A DNA stretch of 64,000 bases, from assembly GCA_001936135.1 (NCBI GenBank), contig CP012819.1:2389501-2453500 (forward strand). Reading direction: 5' to 3'. Positions 10,205 through 20,796 of this stretch are shown here, piece by piece. The translations under genes and the position numbers were made by a program. This DNA comes from Saccharomycopsis fibuligera x Saccharomycopsis cf. fibuligera (lineage: Eukaryota > Ascomycota > Saccharomycetes > Ascoideales > Saccharomycopsidaceae). The notes under the pieces were generated by a model. The model saw only the letters and a program-made list of their open reading frames with translations. It was not told where the DNA came from and did not search any database. Each line of letters starts with the position of its first letter. Position 1 is the first letter of the stretch.

Positions 10205-10236
<32 letters not shown>

Positions 10237-12055
10237 CAATTATGATGATGATGATGATGATGATGTGATTCGCCGAACTCGAACTGAGCAATCTATTATT
10301 TCTGTGCTTTCCAAAAGAGCTAGTAGAGTATCCAGACTAAATGATAATCCAGAGCTCGATAATGAAAATACCAAGAAAAATTACGAACGGCCAAGACGCA
10401 CGTCTGTGACGCACTACGACGAAGAAAAAAATATTGCATCTACAGAGAAAAGCAATGAAAATAAAAGCGATACCTTCAACTATTATCAAGACGATGAACT
10501 TGAGCTTCCTACTCAAAAGGACGGTGCCGAGTTTCGCTCAATAGATCCAAACTTGGTTACTTGGGAAGGTGAAGAAGACCCAAAACACCCACGAAACTGG
10601 CCAAGAAAAAAAAAATGGATAACCACTGGACTTGTATCTTGTTATGCCATGGTGTCGCCATTTAGTTCCAGTATCTGTTCTCCTAGTGCAGACTCAATTG
10701 CAAAACAGTTTGGAATTACTCAAGCGCCAGTACAATCTATGGTCACCTCCATTTTCATTCTTGCTTATGCTATTGTTCCTCTTTTCATATCTCCTATTTC
10801 CGAAAGATTTGGCAGAAAAGTGGTTTTGGATGTTTCTATTTGGGTGTTGTTCTTCTTCACCATCGGATGCGCATTATCGCAAAATACTGCCCAGATTCTT
10901 GTTTTCAGGTTTTTAGCTGGCGCTGGTGGTTCTACACCTCTTTGCATAGGTGCTGGCGTTATCGGTGACTTGTTTCTTCCAGTTGATAGAGGCTCAGCAA
11001 ATACACTTTTCAGTTTGGGTCCAACTGTAGGACCTGTCCTTGCCCCTTTGATTGCTGGTTTTATTGAGGAGAATTTAGGCTGGAGATGGAATTTTTGGGT
11101 AATGTCAATTATTGCTGGCGCCATTGCTACATTAGGAACAATTTTTTATCCAGAAACTTACTCTCCAACTTTACTTAGATGGAAGTGCAGAAAGTTAAGA
11201 AAAGAGACAAAAAATAAAAACCTTAAGACTATTTACGACATTGCAGATGGTTCAACAATGTGGGATAAAGCATACGTTGCGTTGGCTTTGCCATTTAAAT
11301 TCTTGTTTATTCATCCGATGGTTTACGGTCTCGGTGCCTTCCAGGCTTTTTTATATGGGTTGTTTTATTTGCTTATTGTTGCATTCCCTTCTGTATACAG
11401 CAACACTTATCATTTCAATAAAGGTATTCAGGGCTTGATGTATATCTCTTTTGGTATCGGATATGGTCTCGGACTTATCTTTTGGAGTCGCTGCAATCAA
11501 AAATCATACCAAAGATTAACCCACAGAAATAACGGCGTTCATGAACCTGAATTCAGAATTTATACATTGTCCTATGCTGCTGTTCTCTGCTCTTTGTCCA
11601 TTTTAGTTTTTGGTTGGACCGCACAAGCCAAGGTTCACTGGATTGTTCCTTGTATATTTGCTGCAATTTTTTCCTTTGCCTATTTAGACAATTTTTTGAC
11701 AATTGTTGTTTATGTCATTGATATGAACCCAAGATTTGCTGCGTCAGCAGCATCTGCGCTTTCATTTTTCAGATCAATATTTGGTTTCGTTTTCCCATTG
11801 TTTTCACCAAAAATGTTTTCCGATATTGGCTATGGTTGGGGTTGCACTATCTTTTTCTTTATTGTGATTGCTTTAGGTATTCCTTTTCCACTTTTTGTCT
11901 TAAAAAATGGCAAAAAATTGAGACTCTGGGCAAACAGAATTTTTGAAAAAGATCAAGCAAAACGAGACGCTAGAAATTTTGCTAGATTACAAAAGCAAAA
12001 TGACTTGAAGTTACAAACGCATATCTCTAAAAGTTCTGCTGCTCTTCGGCACTAA
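9977..12055 (+). CDS. DHA1-type MFS multidrug transporter
   Basis: A 692-aa plasma-membrane drug:H+ antiporter. The frame opens at a TTG; the first ATG (9977, MAININENRNSG) is the start used. A hydrophilic, Asn/Asp-rich cytosolic N-terminus of about 190 residues contains the microsatellite-coded Asn and Asp runs. The family signature W-E-x-E-x-D-P-x-x-P-x-N-W precedes the first membrane segment. Motif A (SERFGRK) follows TM2 and the motif C region is G-P-T-V-G-P-V-L-A-P in TM5. About twelve TM helices follow with a central loop at about residues 400-425. The best fit is the TPO1/FLR1/YHK8 branch. The substrate cannot be told from sequence. Confidence 0.85.
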
Positions 12056-12186
12056 GCAAGGCTATTGTAGTGCTCCAACAGTTGATTTTGCGGCTCTGTG
12101 TTTTTAATGTCAAATTATAAGGCTTGTTTAATTTTTCTAGAAGGTATTATCACTATGACTATCAGCAGCTGTACCTTATCTGAGCC

Positions 12187-12223
<37 letters not shown>

Positions 12224-12530
12224 AAAAACTTGCATTATTTGCCAAACTAAGAAATTTATTCAATCATTTGAATCATGATAGTAGTCTGAAAATAATGTTT
12301 TAGTACCTTGACATGAAACTTTTTGAGCATATCAGTGCAGAGCGGCGCTTGGTCTGCAGCACATGTGCGTCTTGTGGGTATAGCTCAAAATTCTACAAGA
12401 GATATGCATTCTTAATAACGAAAGAGGATAAAAGCAATTGCTGGTATAATAAGTTAACATTATCTGAATAGAAACTATCTGAATACGTAAACAAGAGGCT
12501 TCAACAACACTTTTCGCATTGCTTTGCGTA

Positions 12531-12561
<31 letters not shown>

Positions 12562-12687
12562 GTAAAACGTTATTCGTGCATATTTTGACACTTATTTCTG
12601 AGTACAGAAAAACACAACCAAAATAGCCAAACAATTTTCAAAAAAAATTAGTTTTTTGTAAATTTTTTATGTATGGTTTAAAGCAGC

Positions 12688-12738
<51 letters not shown>

Positions 12739-13218
12739 CAAACAATAAATAAATAAATAGATACTTTGTTGGTAACTTTGTATTATACTGTAATGAGCGT
12801 CCTTCTTCCAATGAAATTGTCAGAATATCTCACCAAATTAACTAACATAAAATTCTCTAAAAAACAAGTTTTTAAAAAAAAGCAATAAAAAACAGCTTTC
12901 TTTTCAAAAGTTCCTGCTTTTGTCAGAAATCTACAAAATAGCACCTGATTTTCAAAGTAACTTATAAAGAGCTTAAGTGAGAGGAAATTGTTTGAGTCTA
13001 TTGGACTGCACATAGATTTCTCTTCGAATATGGCCGCATAATATAATGCATATTCTGCATCTTTAAACGTCAATATGCATAAAGGCAAGCATGAGAACAA
13101 CAGGCGCAAGTAAAAAAGGCAATTGGAAAAAGTAAATAAATATCGAGTCGCCGTAATGTCCTATTTTATTCCTTGTTTTGTTAATGACCCCATTGCTATC
13201 GCCAACAATATCACCATA
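12056..13218. other. AT-rich intergenic region with three homopolymer tracts
   Basis: It holds A tracts at 12188-12221 and 12689-12736 (48 A, the longest in the window) and a T tract at 12533-12561. Short minus-strand frames here look random. The PEF1 promoter lies at the right end, with an upstream in-frame ATG at 13156. Confidence 0.6.
12689..12736. repeat. 48-nt poly(A) tract
   Basis: The longest homopolymer run of the window, in the transporter-PEF1 intergenic region. Exact length in any assembly is uncertain because such runs are error-prone. Confidence 0.9.
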
Positions 13219-15600
13219 ATGGCTGGTAAATACAAAATTGAAAAAGAAGAAGATGAGCTTATTGTATGTTTTTCCAATCAGTTACATTAAAAATGTGGCT
13301 TTTTAGTAATCGGATCTATTGTTCGGCTTTGCTTCAAGGCTTAGAAAGCCATGTTTCAGCACTGGGGAAAAAAAAGGGTAAACAATACCTTTCACTATCT
13401 TTCACAGGCATATCACGAAAAAAATTATAAAAATTATTTGCAGAAGTAATTTGAGTGAATGACTGATAATGTGATCTTGAATTTAACAAATACTAACATG
13501 ACCAAGGCCTTTGCTACTCCCAATGAAGTTTTCAGAAAAAAGCCACATAAACCTAATCTGAATCCAAGTTCATCTCAAAATTCGCCTATTGGGTCACCAA
13601 AAAAACCCACTTCAAGCAAGCCACCCTCTGCAACAGCACCTCCACCATCATCAAGCCAATCAGTGGCTATACCTTCGGTGCCGAACGGAAGAAAATATAA
13701 TGGTACAGGAAAACCATTCCCTGATGCTTTTCCAGGTGACTTGAATCCAATGGCTAACAGTTTGGCCGATTTGGAGTATGACGTGAAGTCAAAACGAAAA
13801 ACTTATGCCATTGGGACAAAGATGCCTCAACAAAAGCAGCAGCAACAAAAAGAGTTCCAGCAAAGACAACATAAGTCTTTACTTGTGAATGGCTCCAAGA
13901 CTGGTGGTGGAGCTCAGTACCTGAATATACAATTACCACCAAATTCGTATATGGCTAAGCAGAACACATCACAATCGTTACCTAACTCGCCTCAACATAA
14001 AAGTTTCACGGGGGGCGCTGTACCTGCTGGTGCTGATGCTGGTGCTGGTGCTGGCACTTCTTCCAAAATAAATTTGAAACCATCACAAACTGGAACATCT
14101 GCAAGCCAAATTGACAATCAGTCTGCTGCTGTGTTTGCTCATAGATTAAGTTCGTTACCTCCAAATCCTAATAGAAGAACATATGATGGTAATATATTGA
14201 AGATAACACATTCTTCGTCTTCACCAGCACTTCCTAATCCTCAGCTAGGGAGCGGCAACCAGAAACAACAACAGAAACAGACGGCTCAACAAAGATATAA
14301 TAGAAATTCTACGCCAGATTTACAGTACAGCCATAATCCACCACCTATTCCCAAGATTCCAGCACAATATCAAAACGATTCCTATAATCAATATCGGTAT
14401 CAACAGCTGCCACATGAATACCAATATCAAAATCTATCTTTACAACCACCTTATCAAACAGAGTATTACGAGCGAAACCAACAATCGCTGCTGTCTGGCT
14501 ATTTTCCACCAGTACCGCAGCAACAGTCATCGCAGCAACCACAATCACCACAAAGGCTCGCATTGGCACATCACGAACAACAGCACTATACTCAACCTGC
14601 GCCAATGCAAAAACAACACTCTCCCCAAAGGTACCAATATAATGAAAACGATCAGGTAAAACCATTAAGAATTGGTAACAATAAACTGGCACTTGTAACA
14701 GCAACAGCAACACTACCATCATCACAACAAGAACAAGAACAACAACCAATGCAACCACTAAAGCCACAAGCGTTTCAAACATATCAGCCACATGTGCATC
14801 AGCCACCACCACAGCAACAGCAGTATGCTGATATGCTATTAAACCGTCATCAAAACCTTGACCAGAATGGAACTAACCATAACTCTAGACAAGCTAAGTA
14901 TAGTGTTTCGAACGTAGCCACAAACTCAGCGTTTGCGAACATTAGACAGGAAGAAAACCTGAACAAAAACGATAATAATATTAATGTCAATAATAATAGT
15001 GGTGTATTTCCTCTGAATAACGCAAATTCTGCTAGCCTTCAAGAAGCAGTGAAGGTTGAAGAAAAATTACGTTTTATCTTTGATGCGGTTAATGCAACAC
15101 GATCTGGGGTTTTAAACCCCACTGAGTTGCAAAAAGCTCTATTAAATACTGATAATTCAAAATTTAGACTATCCACCGTTAAAATTATGATTAAATTATT
15201 TGATAAGTCAAGCAAGAATGGGATCGATTTTCGCGAGTTTTATCATTTATGGTCCTATGTTTCAAGATGGAGAAAGATATTTTTAGAATATTCCAAGTTT
15301 GATAATGGGACTTCCATTACAATAAATCAATATCAAGAGGCATTGGAAGCCTTAGGATATAATATGGGCCAAGAAACTGTTTCTTATATGTTCGATATAT
15401 TTGCCACTACGGGTGAAAGTGCAGTTGACCAGCAAGTGGGAATCAAATCGCTCAAATTGGATATGTTTGTGGAAAGTTTAGTGTGGTTGATGAAGTCGAC
15501 TAGCTCATTTAAGAGATTCGATGTACAGAGGAATGGTGTAGGAGTGTTTCCATTTGATAATTACGTACAAGAAATCTTGTCTTTTAGGTACTTAGATTAA
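13219..15600 (+). CDS. PEF1: Penta-EF-hand protein Pef1, spliced
   Basis: A 712-aa protein. Exon 1 is 13219..13263 (MAGKYKIEKEEDELI). The intron of 243 bp is 13264..13506: GTATGT, branch TACTAAC at 13491-13497, AAG 10 nt after the branch A. Exon 2 is 13507..15600. The splice gives ...DELI-AFATPNEV, matching the S. cerevisiae Pef1 N-terminus (...DDFVRYATPKEA) at the same distance from Met. An unspliced start at 13459 is therefore wrong. An in-frame ATG at 13156 could add 21 residues. The middle is Pro/Gln/Asn-rich and disordered. The penta-EF-hand domain (about residues 535-712; VEEKLRFIFDAVNATRSGVLNPTEL onwards) binds Ca2+/Zn2+. Pef1 acts in polarised growth and bud-site or cation-dependent events and relates to ALG-2/peflin. 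It is about twice the S. cerevisiae length (335 aa) because of the linker. Confidence 0.88.
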
Positions 15601-15861
15601 TGTTTACTTTCATGAACAAGAATTACAACCTTACCACTGTTATTTTGCGAGTCATAGACCGCTATTATGTACAATATAACAATACATTTACGGTTAGCCT
15701 AACACATAGCACAAACTAATTACAAATAAACCGAGGAGGCAATGTGATAGATTTTTATTAAAAAAAGAGAATCAACATAAATTAAACTTTAAAGAAAAAA
15801 AGAAACATTAGAATACATTAATATACCCATTCAATTCTATGATAATTTTTGCTTTCTTTCT

Positions 15862-17020
15862 TTAAAATTTGGCAAATTTCTTGTTAGCTTTACCAGGAGC
15901 AGTTTGGACTTTCAAGACGTTAAATCTGATGGTTTTAGACAATGGTCTACATTGACCAACGGTAACAACGTCACCTTCAGAAACTCTGAAAGCTGGGGAA
16001 ACATGAGCAGCCAAGTTCTTGTGTCTCTTTTCGTATCTGTTGTATTTTGGAACGTAATGCAAGTAGTCTCTTCTGATGATAACAGTTCTGTGCATCTTAG
16101 CAGAAACAACAGTACCGGTCAAAATTCTACCTCTGATGGAAATTTCACCAGTAAATGGACATTTCTTGTCAATGTAAGAACCTTCAATGGCAGACTTTGG
16201 GGTCTTGAAGCCCAAACCGACGTCTTTATACCATCTCTTGGTTCTTCTGGTGGCCTTGGCCTTTGGGTTGGTGAAGATGTGTGGTTGCTAAAATAGAGTT
16301 AGTAAAATAATTCCATGAGTTGAAAAATATGTTAGATATGCTGTGGGTCATTTAAAAATCAAAGATCTTGGACTGTAGAGGTCTTTGAAAGACAAAATAC
16401 TGCGTTACAATATTATGAGAGCTGTTCATAGTATCAATGTTTAATGGCTAAATTGAAACAGTACTTCTCTGCGTTCCAAATCTGTGTTTGTTCTAATCAA
16501 ATAACTCGGAATTATCAAGTGAACAACAATATTTAAGATTATCATTTCCACAATGTTCGTAATATTGCATTTTGTTTCAAAGATATTTCGGCTTTATTTA
16601 CATGGTCGATAAACCTATGCTTCTAATAATGACGCAGTCTCTTCGACATCTTTCTGCTACTGCTTCCTATTCTATTGGCCCTCTTCAAAATAAAATCTTC
16701 AATTTAATAGCTTTTACTAATTTTTGCTCATTTTGACTCGTCCCACTCCTCGACTTTGATGTTTTAACATAATAGAACTGGCAAAATTGCTGTTGAATTT
16801 TATTGGCAGACTGAACATTTTTTTCATTATATATTTGTAAAATAACAATGTGTGACTTGAGATATTTTCTTACAAATCTTTCGATAAACAGATAAATTTT
16901 CGTAGTTCCTTGATATTTAATGACCTCTTGAGAACAGTATATTAACTGTTTCGTTTTTTAATGGTAAATACACACCTTTTGGAAAGCTTTTTCAGATTGG
17001 ACAGTCAATTCGGTGGCCAT
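15862..17020 (-). CDS. RPS11: 40S ribosomal protein uS17 (S11), spliced
   Basis: A 156-aa protein, the same length as yeast Rps11. Exon 1 is 17020..16976 ([15 protein letters not shown]) and exon 2 is 16287..15862 (from [11 protein letters not shown]). uS17 binds 18S rRNA in the small-subunit body. The match to S. cerevisiae Rps11 is near-identical through [21 protein letters not shown] and the KAN-K-FAKF end. The 688-bp intron (16975..16288) starts with an unusual GTGTGT, has the branch TACTAAC at 16304..16298 and ends TTTTAG 11 nt after the branch A. I saw no box C/D pair inside the intron. Upstream lie three TCATGTGA motifs and an A-rich tract. An unspliced frame starting at 16215 is only the exon-2 remainder. 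Confidence 0.97.
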
Positions 17021-17841
17021 TTTGATAGTATAGTTGTTTTCTTCTTGCTCAAACTTCCTGTATATACTTCCAATACAAAGTATTAAAAAAGAAGAACCGC
17101 TGAAAAATTTTGATATACTCTCTCCCACTCGGCAATGGAAACAGGAAACGAAAGACAGACAGGAGGAAAGAAAAAAAAAGTTCCCTCACTACCATGATCA
17201 TGTGATTGTCACACTTTCCTTTTAACTACAGAAGCGAAAACAGAATGGAAAGACGACTTTTTCCCGACTTTCAAAAACAGAAGAGAGAGAAAAAGGCGGC
17301 GCAAGCACATAGTGATAGTCATGTGAATCATGTGATCTATAAAATGTTGTCTAATAAAAGCCCTCTATGAAGTCATGCTGAAGTCAAATGACATGCCTCC
17401 TCAACTTTTAGCCCTATATATTTAGCTCGTTGGCCCAAGGCCACATAAGCGCAAAGGGCTTCCTTTTAATACTAGCCGTAAATAATATACTGAAATACAC
17501 TGTATACCTTTGCTGATGCGCTTGCTGTTGTAGCGTGAAGTGCCTAGAATAATGTTCATAAATTTCCCTAAACATACCAATATTATATACACCAAAGGAA
17601 ACTGACTCATACTATACATACTAGAATACTATAGTTTGTTTGTAAAATTAAAAGTGATCACTAGACCGTGTTTAGTGTTCGCAAAGATATGACTAGAAAC
17701 GAAGAGAGAGAAACAAATAAAAACAATAAAAAAAAGCATATGCATGAGGAGAATAATAAAGAAAAAGAAAATGTCATTTGAATGTAAATTATGATGAGTT
17801 ACTCAAAAAGCAAGGGAATCAACATTGTTCGTATTTATTGA
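17021..17841. other. RPS11 promoter and 3' flank of the glutaredoxin gene
   Basis: Gene-free. The RPS11-proximal half contains the TCATGTGA motifs listed separately and purine-rich GAGAGA/AAAAA stretches. The distal half is the AT-rich 3' flank of the GRX gene. Confidence 0.6.
17198..17335 (-). promoter_or_regulatory. Cluster of three TCATGTGA motifs upstream of RPS11
   Basis: Exact TCATGTGA (reverse TCACATGA) occurs at 17198-17205, 17319-17326 and 17328-17335, about 180-315 bp upstream of the RPS11 ATG. The sequence is close to the Cbf1-type E-box. In Candida albicans, Cbf1 and Tbf1 are known to act at ribosomal-protein promoters. The assignment here is inferred from motif and context. Confidence 0.45.
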
Positions 17842-18510
17842 TCAAGAATTGGAAGGAACACTGTGCTTCGTTACTTTCAATGCTTTACCACCCCAGGTAG
17901 TCAAAGACTCCAACAATTCCCCTTTATCATGTAATGCCTTCATATCGTCTGAGCCTCCTCTGGAAACTCCGTTGACAAATAAATTCGGAACAGTGGATCT
18001 TCCTGATTTCTCGGCAATGTAATCCTGTAGTTCTTTCCCGTGTTTGTGTTTGTCCAACTCCACAATGATTGGTTCCGGAATGAGTTCATAATCATTTTTC
18101 AATAATGATTTCAAACTCTTAGAATATGGGCAGTAAGTTTTAGAAAAAATGACAGCAGGAGAGAACAGGAGAATCTCATTAAACTCTTTGGCTGGATTAA
18201 ATTCTTTTCCTGGTTCCTCGGTTAAGTCTTTCGTGGATCCTTTAATATCTGCCTTTGGATCTTTAACAGTGCTCTCGTCCAATTTACCAGCTGGAGTATT
18301 TAGTTTAGTATTTGGCTCTACTTTGATATTGTTACCATTGTCGAGCTGGGCCAGCAGTGAGGAAACTAATGGGTCGAGCTGCGTAGCGTCATTGCTAAAC
18401 ATGGCCGGCACTTGGAAGTCATCGGAATAATGAAGAGTCTTGAATAAAAGCAACACTCCAAGTACTATTACCGTGGCAAAAACCGATAATCTGAGTTTTC
18501 TGGTGGACAT
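17842..18510 (-). CDS. GRX7: Membrane-anchored monothiol glutaredoxin of the Grx6/Grx7 type
   Basis: A 222-aa protein of the secretory pathway lumen. An N-terminal signal anchor (about residues 8-24, FATVIVLGVLLLF) is followed by an acidic stalk of about 80 residues and a glutaredoxin domain (about 110-210). The active site is C-P-Y-S at 127-130, with a single Cys. The cis-Pro motif TVP lies at 173-175 and the GG-SDD glutathione-binding motif at 185-189. S. cerevisiae Grx7 has CPYS and Grx6 has CSYS, so the site favours Grx7. Grx6/7 reduce or protect thiols in the Golgi/ER. It is divergently transcribed from the DUF985 gene across 424 bp. Confidence 0.88.
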   Translation of the reverse strand: MSTRKLRLSVFATVIVLGVLLLFKTLHYSDDFQVPAMFSNDATQLDPLVSSLLAQLDNGNNIKVEPNTKLNTPAGKLDESTVKDPKADIKGSTKDLTEEPGKEFNPAKEFNEILLFSPAVIFSKTYCPYSKSLKSLLKNDYELIPEPIIVELDKHKHGKELQDYIAEKSGRSTVPNLFVNGVSRGGSDDMKALHDKGELLESLTTWGGKALKVTKHSVPSNS

Positions 18511-18838
18511 ATCAACGCTGCTATAGTATTATATGTATACTATTTTGTACGGTTGAAAATATTAGTAATAGATCAAAGCGTGTATTGAAAAACCCCAGGT
18601 AGCACGTAAATTGATTTGTTACTCGGTTGTTTGCTTTCTGTTTCTGGAATTATGATTCTCAGATTTTCTTCTTTTTTTGTGATCTGTCACCCCGATAATG
18701 CGCGATCTATGAACCCTCGAAATTGATATTTTCACGTGATGACAGGTTTTCTCAAAGATTGCTTAGTGTATAAACTATGCAGTAAATCTAGGAGTTCGAA
18801 GACTAGTATTTATAAAAGAATCCGCTCAATGTTAGTTG

Positions 18839-18874
<36 letters not shown>

Positions 18875-18934
18875 CCAAAAAGAGAATTGATAAAAAGACA
18901 CAGGCAATAAAATTCAAATAGTGCATTTTCCAAA
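18511..18934. other. Divergent promoter between glutaredoxin and cupin genes
   Basis: It contains CACGTGAT at about 18732-18739, an E-box, and a 32-nt A tract (18842-18873) 62 bp before the cupin ATG. Poly(dA) tracts of this type exclude nucleosomes in yeast promoters. No gene is visible. Confidence 0.5.
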
Positions 18935-19585
18935 ATGTCCAATTTTGCATCCCCAACAATTGATAATATTGAGCACACGAACCTTGAAATAATTAGACCC
19001 AAGCATCTTGACCTGTCTTCTAGGAACAGTGAAATAGCCAAAGATCTCATTGAAAGACTTGGCCTCATCCCTCACCAAGAAGGCGGGTACTTCAAGGAAA
19101 CTGACAGATCTCCATTCCATTTGCAAAATCCATATAATAATGAAATTGCCAATTCTGGTAATTTAATACGCACCACGGATTCTAACATAGGGGATAAAAA
19201 ATTCACTAGAAACTACTCAACTTTAATATACTATCTTATTGCCCATGAAATCCCTCTTGGTCGTCTTCACAAAAATAGATCCCGGATCATTCACATTTTG
19301 CAAAGGGGCTCCGGTCAATACGTGCTAATCTATCCGAACGGAGAAATCAAGACTTTTAGAGTAGGTTTCAATTTTGCCAAAGGCGAAGTTGCCCAGTGGG
19401 TGGTTCCAGGAAATGTTTGGAAAGCCAGTTTCTTAAGCGATCAAGACGATCATTTACTCATTAGTGAGGTTGTTGTGCCTGGATTTGAATTCTTAGATCA
19501 TAAATTTATGGATGATGAACAAGAATTAGCGAATTTAATTGGTGAAGAAAAAGCGCGTGACTTGAGTTGGTTACTTGGGAAATAG
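18935..19585 (+). CDS. DUF985 cupin-fold protein (YML079W family)
   Basis: A 216-aa protein with the single-domain cupin fold. Family hallmarks are present: LGLIPHQEGGYFKETDRSP (about 42-60), TLIYYLI, R-IIHILQRGSGQYVL-YP-G, QWVVPGNVWKASFL and LISEVVVPGFEF. These closely match S. cerevisiae YML079W (201 aa). That crystal structure resembles plant storage proteins and sugar epimerases, but its substrate is unknown. The ATG is preceded by an A-rich leader (CAAAATG), which is good yeast context. The slightly longer N-terminus is not conserved. Confidence 0.9.
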   Translation: MSNFASPTIDNIEHTNLEIIRPKHLDLSSRNSEIAKDLIERLGLIPHQEGGYFKETDRSPFHLQNPYNNEIANSGNLIRTTDSNIGDKKFTRNYSTLIYYLIAHEIPLGRLHKNRSRIIHILQRGSGQYVLIYPNGEIKTFRVGFNFAKGEVAQWVVPGNVWKASFLSDQDDHLLISEVVVPGFEFLDHKFMDDEQELANLIGEEKARDLSWLLGK

Positions 19586-20796
19586 ACAAAGTTGTATTTC
19601 GAGAATATAACTGGAAAATTACACAGATCCAAATACAGTGTGCAGACTCTTTCGATGCCTAGTACGAGTTAATTGGTAATAGGATCTAAAACGCGTAGCA
19701 TTATCTTTCAAATCCATAAATCTCCAAAAAGAGTGTGCTAATTACATTGACATTTGCCATAACTGCTATTTTTGGTTAGCTATTATACTTTTTTAGCGAA
19801 GGGTTGTGACAGAATTAAGGGCTGAAACTCTTAAATATTAGCGAATAAATGTGCACGTGACTCTTGACACTTTCTGTCGCAGATGTAACTATGCAGTCAC
19901 GTATCGAAGCCTCCTGTAAGCCCAATGTTGCCTCATTTCAGTTTGCTGCTGATATTTGGTTTCATGTTTTCCAGGAAATGTTCGAATGGTGTTTTAAGAG
20001 AAGTTTATGTGGTTTTTATTTTTAGAAATAATGGATAGGCTGGAGTCGTTGCTTTAAAATCTTTGGGTTCATGTTGTTTGATATTATCATGTTTCGCTTC
20101 ATAGCAAAATAATTATCAATATCAACAACCAGGCTTTACCACAATTCACGAAACAGTTGACGAAGTGGCTAGCACCAGCAATACTAAATATACCCTGTAA
20201 GTGGTCTGATAAGCTTGCAGGCATTATGACTGAAATTTTGCTTTATTAATGCCATTTGAAATATCGCTATCATCCCAAATAGTGATATTTAGAAAATACA
20301 TTTAAAGATCCAGATATTTGGCGACATGCAAAAGCATCATCTAAGCAGTATTAACAGTATTTTTTTTCGTCAACTTGTAGCAATACATAATGCCCTTTCG
20401 CTTACTAGTGTCAAAGCTAGTCTAATGATCTTTTCTGGAGAGCTAATAGCCAATTTCTAAAAATAGAGTCCCACAATAAATCTCAAACAAGAAGATTAAG
20501 GACCATCTGGTACTCCTGCAGCTATATGCAATATCTTGGATGTGCAGCAACGCAGTTTCTTGACATGGACGTTTTCGCCTTGAAATTATATAAAATGCTT
20601 GGTAATTCCTGGAAAGCAATTACTAGTCCTGATAATCTGTCAACAATTCCTTCTTTCTATAAACACATAGTTCCACTGTATCCTTCCTTTCAACACTCCA
20701 ACTTTTATCCACTCCTTAATCTATAACTCTAACTTTAGTGCCATCACAATCCAAATCAAAACAGTCAAAACAACAGTAGCCCCAAATAAACGAAAA
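19586..20796. other. AT-rich intergenic region, no gene seen
   Basis: The 3' flank of the cupin gene and long upstream region of the C2H2 gene. A short frame at 20526-20726 looks random. A CACGTGAC E-box lies at about 19854-19861. The 100 bp before the ATG are A/C-rich. Confidence 0.6.

Noticed and set aside
16305-16969. Possible intronic snoRNA in the RPS11 intron
   Set aside because: The intron is long enough, but I see no CTGA box D on the coding strand in the part inspected and no stem closing a box C/D pair.
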